Source: Nannobrachium achirus
Lineage: Eukaryota; Chordata; Actinopteri; Myctophiformes; Myctophidae
NCBI GenBank assembly: GCA_963921795.1
Contig: OY997641.1
Location: 27,378,035 to 27,442,034 of the forward strand
Direction of reading: 5' to 3'
Length of the DNA stretch: 64,000 bases
The notes beneath the pieces were generated by a model. That model was not told the origin of the DNA and made no database searches. It saw only the letters and a program-made list of their open reading frames with translations. Position 1 is the first letter of the stretch; each line of letters opens with the position of its first letter. Positions 55,734-64,000 of the stretch are shown piece by piece. The position numbers and the translations under genes were made by a program.

Positions 55734-56900
55734 CAGATGCAATATCTGTTCTTATTTTTATAGTTAACTTAATATCTAGGAGTCATGCAGAGCCAGATGT
55801 CTCGCTTGCTTGCTTGTCGGAAATGGAAGACATACAACACAAGATCAAAATGTCGTGAGCGCTAATATTTCAACACGCATGATTATGAATTATGAAACCA
55901 AATGTAGCCATACGGCGGTTTCATTTTACGCCCTCAAGAAGATTAATAGGGTCCATTTGGTTACCATCTCCATCATTAAAGCTGGGAATCACCTGGGACA
56001 CCCTCATTGTCAAAACATTAAACAAATGGCAATTAAACTGACGTTAGATAGCGAATATATTTGTTTAATTTCGTCATTTTAATATTATAAAATCACAACC
56101 CATTTCCTGCCCTCAAGAAGATTAATATAGGGTCCATTTGGTTACCATCTCCACCATTAAGCTCCCGATCCACAGGTTGAGAACCACTGCACTTGTCTAC
56201 AGTACAGTATGTTGTCACTACCTGTACTAGCTACCTTCTTTATACACTATTATGGAGAGGTAGTTCACATTTTTAATGGAGAGGTAAAATGTCCTCCAAT
56301 TCTGGAATGACCCATTTTGGTTACAACAATATATTCATTATTTATTTATATTGGTCGGCAAAGCCCATGGGACCTTCCGCGATCCCACGTTGGCTCGGGA
56401 ACCATATAGTTTGAGAACCACTGCCCCTTTCAGATGCAATATCTGACTTAATAGGCTACCTAGTCATGCAGACAAACTTTTTGAAAATTTGTTTTACTCC
56501 AGTCAGCTGTTGCAGCGACCACCAGCTGGAACTGATGCGCTAATTATTGATCTGACCTAGTTTGTAGCGCACTACATCGTTCAAGTTCAAACTCTTCTCG
56601 CATGCTCACAAGACGCTCACATCACATTCACAACATGTCGCTTTGATGTCATTCAGAATGTAATGGGCAATTTCCTATTGATCAGATACACACCTGAAAG
56701 CATTCACGCTGATGAACAGTTAATTTGAGCAGTGATGGAAAAAGTACTCCCATTCTTTACTTAAGTAAAAGTATCAATACTGCATTATAGCTACAAATAT
56801 GTCACAGACAGAGAGAGAGGGAGAGAGAGAGAGAGACTCTTATAGCGAATATATTTGTTTAATTTCGCCGTTTTATAATATTTAATTGGCAGCACTGATG
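55734..56900. repeat. Locally duplicated segments
   Basis: GCCCTCAAGAAGATTAATA plus GGGTCCATTTGGTTACCATC occurs at 55933 and 56112. TAGCGAATATATTTGTTTAA is at 56049 and 56843. CAGATGCAATATCTG is at 55734 and 56431. The spacing differs, so this is a duplicated block rearranged by insertions. Two hAT right ends (GAGAACCACTG at 56180 and 56413) mark some of them. Confidence 0.6.
56731..56835 (+). mobile_element. CAGTGATGGAAAAAGTACTC hAT left-end fragment and (GA)n
   Basis: CAGTGATGGAAAAAGTACTC and TTACTTAAGTAAAAGTATCA are a left end of the CAGTGGTGG family. It stops near 56790 and is followed by GAGAGAG at 56809-56835. Confidence 0.65.
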
Positions 56901-57784
56901 AAAGCACCATGCGTGCCTTGTAGAGAGGCTGCGCAAAAAAAGAAAAGGAAAAAAAAAGCAGTTGATGACCAGCGCGCGACGGAGCTGTCATTTGATGCAC
57001 ATTGCAATAGTAATTTGTAGGCCTACACTGTAAAGAGTTGAAGGGGGAGACCTTGAAATGTTCGAGAAACACAGAATCCACAACGCCAATATTTATTATA
57101 ATGTAAATACAAATATTGGAGTTGCCCACAATCTGCACCATTCCAGAAGAGTGCGGGGATGGAGAGACTAGAGAATCTCCTGAAAGACGGACGGAATGTA
57201 AAGTAACTGAAATCATACTGGAAAGTAGGCAATTTCAAACGCAGTTTCTTTTTTCTTGTTTTGTTTGGTGTTGCACTGCGGGACTCATTGAATATGCGAA
57301 CAGAAGGTAATAAAATGGATTTGGGAGCATAGCCTAATTACAATGCTTGTCTCATAAAAAACAATATAGGTCTATATGTTATAGTTGAAGGGCAAATACA
57401 CGTTATACACAGTAGTATGGTCGGCAATGTGCGAGCCCATGGCACCTTCTGCGACCCCAAGTTGGGTCGGGACACATAGTTTGAGAACCGCTGCCACTTT
57501 GTCTTTCCGTGGAGGCTGGAGCCTTGTTTCTTTATTCAATCAACTGCCAGAAAAAATAAAATTAAACTTTTTCCCCACTCAACTCTGGCCCGAGATCGCT
57601 AGGGGTGGTCATCCAGGATATCTGGCTCAATTGAAAAGGTATCAGATATTTCACTGGCACAGCGGGATATACCGGGCCCGAATTCAAGGCAGAGGATCGC
57701 TGTCGTTTGAAATGAACACCGATAAACCCCCGGGCACGAGATCTGATCTGATGCAATATCGCATTTCGTCTGCGTGGGCCCTAA
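56901..57784. other. No confident gene
   Basis: A frame at 57116-57310 has no recognised domain. TTGAGAACCGCTG at 57480-57492 is a hAT right end. Nothing else is recognised. Confidence 0.35.
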
Positions 57785-57795
57785 ATGTATGTGCT

Positions 57796-57859
<64 letters not shown>

Positions 57860-57860
57860 C
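57785..57860 (+). repeat. (GTGTGC)n(GT)n
   Basis: Hexamer GTGTGC followed by GT. Confidence 0.95.
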
Positions 57861-58069
57861 GAGCATTCAGCATTATTACATCTGATGATGCAAGCTACTA
57901 AATTACTTACAGCTTACTCAGTAGCTGATCCGAGAATAGCAACACTGAAACCTTTTGTTTTGACTACTTTCGTATTCACATGGCACATTTTCCAAAGAGG
58001 CAGATTTTGTTTCCCAACCTGCATGTGCTCAAACTATTTAGTGATTCACCGATGCAGTGGAACAATCAT

Positions 58070-58450
58070 TATCAGAGGCGTCACAAGTGGGGGAAAAGTG
58101 GGGCTGAGTTACTAGGGCCCAAGGTATAATTATTTTATACATTAGGTATTGAAAAATAGCAGATATACAAGCTCACAACCTGACAGAGTGCCGCCTTGCG
58201 AGCTTGTAGATCTGCTATTTTTGAAAAGTCGTGAAAATGTGTGTCCCTGGAACTAAATATTTTGAGATTGGGGTCTGTGGCCAAATACACATCATTTTGG
58301 GGGTCCTTCACATGAAAAGGTTTGAGCACCACTGACATAGAAACCTAGGTTTTTCAAAAAAAAACCCTTAGAAGGATTTGAAATTATTTTTCAAATCCTA
58401 TTTTATTTTTTAAATGCTATTTTCAAAAATAGCAGATCGCTGGCCTAGCA
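58070..58450. mobile_element. Third copy of the CAGGGGCGTCACAAGG hAT MITE, truncated
   Basis: CAGAGGCGTCACAAGTGGGG at the start, GAGTTACTAGGGCCCAAGGT next, a full palindrome at 58151-58223, the GGGGGTCCTTCACATGAAAA segment, then half of the second palindrome (TTCAAAAATAGCAGATCGCT). The right end is missing. Confidence 0.75.
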
Positions 58451-58640
58451 GACTGGGTACTCAATGTCGCCTGTTGTTAATTGGTTAATTTTTAAAACCT
58501 GCAGACCGACCTAACCTCTCGCATGTGAGCCTGTAGATAATTTTTTTCTTTACTACTTGTGTGTAACACTGTATTATGACGAAGTAGGGTGTTAATTTAC
58601 AAAAACAAAAACGTTGAAATACCAGATTTGACGATATGAG
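58451..58640 (+). mobile_element. Worn CGTCGTTGTCGGG MITE fragment
   Basis: TACTACTTGTGTGTAACACT, GACGAAGTAGGGTGTTAATT and CGTTGAAATACCAGATTTGA are degraded right-arm motifs of the family. Confidence 0.4.
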
Positions 58641-58813
58641 GCGTTAACCTGATTCAGTGATTAATAATTAACACACAAATCCCTTTCACTCAAACCGTGA
58701 CCCTATTTTGAGCATGTCAACTCATAGGTGAAAAGGTTTAATTTTGGCCATTGTCCTATCTATGAAGAAGCATGTATACAGGCTTAAGTGGTTGCAGCTT
58801 GCATCTTATAGGG

Positions 58814-59240
58814 CAGGGATCTTCAACGTTTTCAGGCCACGGACCCCTTAGTTGAGAGAGAGATGAAGTAGGGACCCCCACAACCTTTTCATAGATTCTA
58901 TTTCATCGTTTGACAGCACAATCATCAGTGTATTTTGGATTCATGTCAATTTGTGTTTTCAGATATTTAACCACTTGAGCCATCATTACCTAATAATCTG
59001 TACTTGGTCTGCTGTTTTTCCCAACCTCTTTGCCAAAAATAGCAGATTTACAAGCTCACAACGCCTCACAGTGCGAGGCGTTGTGAGCTTGTAGATCTGC
59101 TATTTTTGGCTACAGTTCTCGAGAATATGGACACTAGTCCACAAGTTGTTAATATAAAAAGGATTGGAAGATTTGGAGGACCTCCTGTAGTAACTCTGAG
59201 GACCCCCTAGGGATCCCGGACCCCCTGTTGAAGACCCCTG
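58814..59240. mobile_element. hAT MITE (CAGGGATCTTCAACG) with perfect 8-bp duplication
   Basis: Left CAGGGATCTTCAACGTTTTC, right GTTGAAGACCCCTG, inverted. TTATAGGG is exactly repeated at 58806-58813 and 59241-59248. A near-perfect shared palindrome lies at 59034-59110 inside GCCAAAAATAGC...GCTATTTTTGGC. It is the best-preserved copy of the family at 19698. Confidence 0.92.
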
Positions 59241-59248
59241 TTATAGGG

Positions 59249-59733
59249 TCATCATATCATCATTACATACATTAGAGTTAATCCATAGCACATCTGTCAC
59301 CAGAATAGTGACCGATGGCTAACCCCACCTCCCCCCTGGCCCACAGCCTCTGGACTAGAATAATATGGCCCCCGAGAGAGAGATACCATTCAACTCAGTA
59401 CGGCATTGCCTTACGCTGATGTCATCCGGAACTTTCTCCCCCCTTCCCCCTCCCCTCGAGACTCTGAGGTCCAGTGAATTTGAGATGAATGGATGCCTTG
59501 AAAGGGTGAGAGACAGACATGACGTGCTTGTCATTGGTCTCTTCAAAGGGAAATCTGATCAAAAAGTGGTTAAAAAAAAGAAACATCTCCAGAGGAAGCG
59601 CACATTGGACACTGAACGCAACTCTTGAGTCAATGAGTAGGATAGATTACTCCTCCCAGTCAAATATTACTCAACTACAAGTGGAAGTTGCTCAGTCAAT
59701 TTTGTACTGGAGTACTTGATTAAAAAAAGATAC
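59249..59733. other. No recognised gene
   Basis: Plain sequence; frames at 59355-59719 lack domains. Confidence 0.4.
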
Positions 59734-59915
59734 TTAAAGGAGTAGTTCACACCCAAAATGACTGTCTTATTTCCCAACAATTACTCACACCATGGAGACT
59801 TGAGCTCAATAACATTTATTGGTGTTTGTGGCATTGCTAAGACAAAAAGACAAAAGGTTAACTAGTGAGTAATCAATAGAAAAAAAGTGATTTTGGGGGT
59901 GAACTACACCTTTAA
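59734..59915. mobile_element. TTAA-ended MITE, short sister of 34325
   Basis: TTAAAGGAGTAGTTCACACC and GGTGAACTACACCTTTAA are inverted with TTAA at both tips. Both this copy and 34325 contain GTGAGTAATCAATAGAAAAA. It lacks the large inner palindrome. Confidence 0.85.
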
Positions 59916-59932
59916 GTATTCAAAGGTATATG

Positions 59933-60786
59933 TGTCACGGGGCAACCCGTGCCCTATATACAGATACAATGTTTGAGGACAATGTACACACACCCAACTA
60001 AACAGCGTTTCCCATTTGACCAACTTTGCCGGCCGGCTTTGGAAATGACTGTGAAAGGGTTGGTTCATGGACTATGTTCTTGAGCTTGTATTTCAATGCA
60101 TTTTAATGTTCTAATGTTTATTGAATCATTGGTGGTGGTAATCAGGGGTGTGGTCACCTCCCTAGTTGTCTCTCCTCCACAGCCGGTGGCAATTCCTTGG
60201 TTAATAGGAATGGGCCAAGTGCTGTGGAGGAGAGGGGGTTCCCTTTGTTTTTCAGTAATGTGTTGGTTTGAAATGTCATTCATTTGAAGTTAACCTAACC
60301 CCAAAGTTTAAGTGTAACGCATCATGTAGTATGCTTAGGTTACTCTTACTAGCTGCGGGTTATTGAATGTTTATTTGGAAGTATATGGAAGTAAAGCTAA
60401 GGCTAATTGGTGTCCTGTGGTAGGGCCCACTCCCTATTTAAAGGGAGACTACAGGGCAGGCAAGTTAGTTCTGATGTGGACATACACAAGAGAGCATTCC
60501 CTGAAGGGAGAGCTATGGGGCCATGCTGTGATCATGGTTTTACCCAAAGAGAGTTCTTGGCCTGTTGGGTTATGTTAGTGTTGTTCGCGTAAGTGTTATT
60601 TTTCAGCGCTGTTCTATTATTTTCTATTTTTGGTCAGTCTTATTTTTGGCTATTTGCTGTCTTGGTGAAATACACTGCTATTGGAAGGTGATTTGGTGAA
60701 ATATGGAAGGTGTTTTGGTGAAATAAAAACCCTTAATGACAATCCTGAGACTGTTTTTGAAGCCTGGCTGCTCGGGCAACCTTACA
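59933..60786 (+). repeat. 5' LTR
   Basis: TG...CA boundaries. A TATA-like TATTTAAAG at 60435-60443 and AATAAA at 60722-60727 suggest U3, R and U5 in that order. Short open frames in it are repeated exactly in the 3' LTR and are not genes. Confidence 0.95.
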
Positions 60787-60788
60787 TG

Positions 60789-60800
60789 TGGTGTCAGAAG
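60789..60800 (+). promoter_or_regulatory. Primer-binding site (tRNA-Leu type)
   Basis: TGGTGTCAGAAG starts two bases after the 5' LTR. It is complementary to the 3' end of vertebrate leucine tRNAs (...CTTCTGACACCA). Confidence 0.75.
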
Positions 60801-60828
60801 AAAAGAAAAACGGTCCAGAATATCTAGA

Positions 60829-61307
60829 ATGCCTCCCAAGAACCAGCAAAAGCAGCAGCAAACAACAGCCATGAAGGAAGAGGGTGCCACAGGGGGAGCC
60901 ATCGAGGAAGGTTTCCAGCCCAAGGTGGACACAACCACTTCCAGAGAGACGGGTATGGCCAGGAGGAAGATGGAGAAGAAGTGGAACCAGCAGCGGCGCA
61001 ATGTTCTAAACCCCCAGATCACCCGGTTCCAGTGGACCTCGAGGCAACCAGGGCGCAGTCGAGGGTGCCTGCAACACAGCTTGTCGGTGTCAGCGACACA
61101 TCAGAGGCGGCTGCAGGAGTTGCAGCAACACCGGTGCCAGAGGTGGAGCCGAATCGGGTGGGTGAAAAGACTTGAGCGCAAAGGCCAAAGAATTTGGTTC
61201 CTTTGCAAGGCGGCCTTTAACTTCTGTGCAGGAAAGGTTCAGATGTGTACAGAAGAAGACTTCCTTTCCTGGACGCCACAGGGGGCGTCATCAGAAGGGG
61301 GGGGAAA
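60829..61307 (+). pseudogene. gag remnant of the LTR element
   Basis: An ATG 28 bases after the primer site opens a basic, Gln-rich frame (MPPKNQQKQQQ). The plausible protein-like reading shifts frame near 60950 (VPATQLVGVSDTSEAAAGVA in the next frame) and again later, so it is not intact. I see no zinc knuckle, protease or reverse transcriptase. The first frame runs into the 3' LTR and stops at 61458. Confidence 0.5.
61294..61307 (+). promoter_or_regulatory. Polypurine tract
   Basis: AGAAGGGGGGGGAAA immediately precedes the 3' LTR, the expected primer for plus-strand synthesis. Confidence 0.8.
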
Positions 61308-62161
61308 TGTCACGGGGCAACCCGTGCCCTATATACAGATACAATGTTTGAGGACAATGTACACACACCCAACTAAACAGCGTTTCCCATTTGACCAACT
61401 TTGCCGGCCGGCTTTGGAAATGACTGTGAAAGGGTTGGTTCATGGACTATGTTCTTGAGCTTGTATTTCAATGCATTTTAATGTTCTAATGTTTATTGAA
61501 TCATTGGTGGTGGTAATCAGGGGTGTGGTCACCTCCCTAGTTGTCTCTCCTCCACAGCCGGTGGCAATTCCTTGGTTAATAGGAATGGGCCAAGTGCTGT
61601 GGAGGAGAGGGGGTTCCCTTTGTTTTTCAGTAATGTGTTGGTTTGAAATGTCATTCATTTGAAGTTAACCTAACCCCAAAGTTTAAGTGTAACGCATCAT
61701 GTAGTATGCTTAGGTTACTCTTACTAGCTGCGGGTTATTGAATGTTTATTTGGAAGTATATGGAAGTAAAGCTAAGGCTAATTGGTGTCCTGTGGTAGGG
61801 CCCACTCCCTATTTAAAGGGAGACTACAGGGCAGGCAAGTTAGTTCTGATGTGGACATACACAAGAGAGCATTCCCTGAAGGGAGAGCTATGGGGCCATG
61901 CTGTGATCATGGTTTTACCCAAAGAGAGTTCTTGGCCTGTTGGGTTATGTTAGTGTTGTTCGCGTAAGTGTTATTTTTCAGCGCTGTTCTATTATTTTCT
62001 ATTTTTGGTCAGTCTTATTTTTGGCTATTTGCTGTCTTGGTGAAATACACTGCTATTGGAAGGTGATTTGGTGAAATATGGAAGGTGTTTTGGTGAAATA
62101 AAAACCCTTAATGACAATCCTGAGACTGTTTTTGAAGCCTGGCTGCTCGGGCAACCTTACA
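61308..62161 (+). repeat. 3' LTR
   Basis: Same length and, by eye, the same sequence as the 5' LTR; its AATAAA is at 62097-62102. Confidence 0.95.
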
Positions 62162-62166
62162 ATATG

Positions 62167-63018
<852 letters not shown>

Positions 63019-63183
63019 CCATGCGTGCGTGCATGTGAGGCCCAGATATCACCCCAAGTATAGTCAAATGTGAGAAATAGACATTGAGATATATGAGTTC
63101 AGGATAGACATTTCGAGGTTATAGGTTTAGCTTTGGTGAGTTATGACTCATTTATATTTAGTTGAACGGTGAAGTCACACACT

Positions 63184-63230
63184 GAAAAACAGCAGATCTA
63201 CATATAGCTCAGCAATTTGCTGCTATTTCC
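63184..63230. repeat. Short copy of the shared palindrome
   Basis: TGAAAAACAGCAGATCTACA and AATTTGCTGCTATTTCC with only about 15 bases between. Confidence 0.5.
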
Positions 63231-64000
63231 AATTTGAAGTCCTCACAGGTAATAAAAAAGCGCATGTGCGTGTGTTTAACGTGCATGTGCGGTACATGTG
63301 TGCCAGCTAGGCCACATGGTCGTGTTAAACTTCCTGCAGCCTTATCACTAAGTCGCGCATGCACACACACACACACACACACGTGCGCGCACCAGTAATA
63401 GCGCGTGACTCCTGCGCAGCGGCCAAGCTCAGTGATTGTAGCCGTTTCGGGAGCAGATATGGTATCATGGTGGAGTGAATGCATACTTTAAATGAATAGA
63501 AGGCATTAACCTTTCCTTTATTTAGCTTGTGTCCTGCAGAGCCAATGAGGTGAAGCAGTATCAGATGGCAGGACTGTCTGCTTATGAATGACAAGCTCCC
63601 TGCGTACACACACAAGCAGATTGGAATTAGGGACATCATTTCCCGAGCGATTGTTTTGTCGATTACGTTTTTCGATTAATCGAACATGTTCCGGTTTGGA
63701 TCAATGGAACTGACATAGTATACGTTAAACTAACTTAATTTAATTGGTCAATATGGTTCCATTTTTGTCTACTTGGTCTTTGTCTCAAAGGAGGGCTGTG
63801 GACACTTCAGAAACCCATCTACCAGTGACATCATCGATGGGGAATCCAAGCTAATAGAAATTGCAGGCTTTCTATTCATGGAAAGTCGGCATGCAATTAT
63901 GGAAGCCATTGATCTTTCATTAACTCATTCACTTCCATTGATGATAAATCTCGCCATTTTGTCCCAGCTCCACACTGCCAATTCTCCTCATTTTGGGTTC
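63231..64000. other. No recognised gene
   Basis: A (CA)n with CGCG lies at 63362-63390. CGATTACGTTTTTCGATTAATCG near 63660 resembles a hAT left-end motif. The window ends in plain sequence. Confidence 0.4.

Larger units (their letters stand above)
59933..62161 (+). mobile_element. Young, internally deleted LTR retrotransposon
   Basis: Two 854-bp direct repeats (59933-60786 and 61308-62161), each starting TGTCACGGGG and ending CCTTACA (TG...CA), enclose only 521 bases. Reading both side by side I find no difference. A 5-bp duplication, ATATG, flanks the whole (59928-59932 and 62162-62166). A primer-binding site and a polypurine tract are in place. The pol genes are absent, so it must have moved, if at all, with proteins from a related element. 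The superfamily is not decidable without pol; Ty3/Gypsy-like is my guess. Confidence 0.95.

Noticed and set aside
60065-60592. Small frames duplicated at 61440-61967 as genes
   Set aside because: They are identical because they lie in the two LTRs; no recognisable protein.
59933-62161. A plain tandem duplication instead of an LTR element
   Set aside because: TG...CA ends, a primer-binding site, a polypurine tract and a 5-bp duplication all sit exactly where an LTR element needs them.

Overview
This window is nuclear DNA of a vertebrate, almost certainly a ray-finned fish. The evidence is one intact Tob1 gene of vertebrate type (tob1, minus strand), fish-type tRNA-derived SINEs, decayed CR1/L2-like LINE pieces, many small hAT-type transposons with 8-bp target duplications, and a very high load of long (CA/TG)n and other simple repeats. 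There is no bacterial, viral or plasmid gene context. Almost all open frames in the window are artefacts of simple repeats or transposon debris.

Layout. Bases 1-5700 hold a tandem duplication, a tRNA-Glu-like gene and long TG/TGCG/CA arrays. Bases 5.7-9 kb are a nest: a decayed LINE reverse transcriptase interrupted by hAT elements, and a SINE interrupted by another inverted-repeat element. Bases 9-17 kb hold a composite hAT remnant, a 48-bp minisatellite, a CA-rich cluster and a 1-kb hAT. Bases 17.3-18.7 kb are a foldback-like element whose arms are 21-bp tandem repeats around a telomere-like core. Bases 19-26.3 kb are dense in small hAT elements, several with perfect target duplications.

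The tob1 gene occupies about 26.37-30.76 kb on the minus strand: promoter with TATA and CCAAT boxes, an inferred non-coding exon 1, a 1.7-kb intron carrying two long dinucleotide arrays, and a single coding exon of 341 codons. Bases 31-40 kb hold further MITEs, including two with TTAA ends. Bases 40.5-44.3 kb hold a 3.5-kb near-palindrome inserted in a small MITE. Bases 45-59 kb are more of the same with LINE tails. Bases 59.9-62.2 kb are a very young, internally deleted LTR retrotransposon with 854-bp LTRs in which I see no difference.

The most striking pattern is a short palindrome, roughly 50-80 bp (AAAATAGC-GATCTACAAGCTCACAACG and its reverse complement), found at about 33 places. It sits inside transposon families whose ends are otherwise different. 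One family member lacks it cleanly. This looks like either a tiny palindromic mobile unit parasitising other MITEs or a shared core exchanged among them. I know of no description of it, but I cannot search.

Only tob1 is a functional host gene I can support. It is predicted to act in the nucleus and cytoplasm as an antiproliferative adaptor linking CCR4-NOT deadenylase to poly(A)-binding protein.
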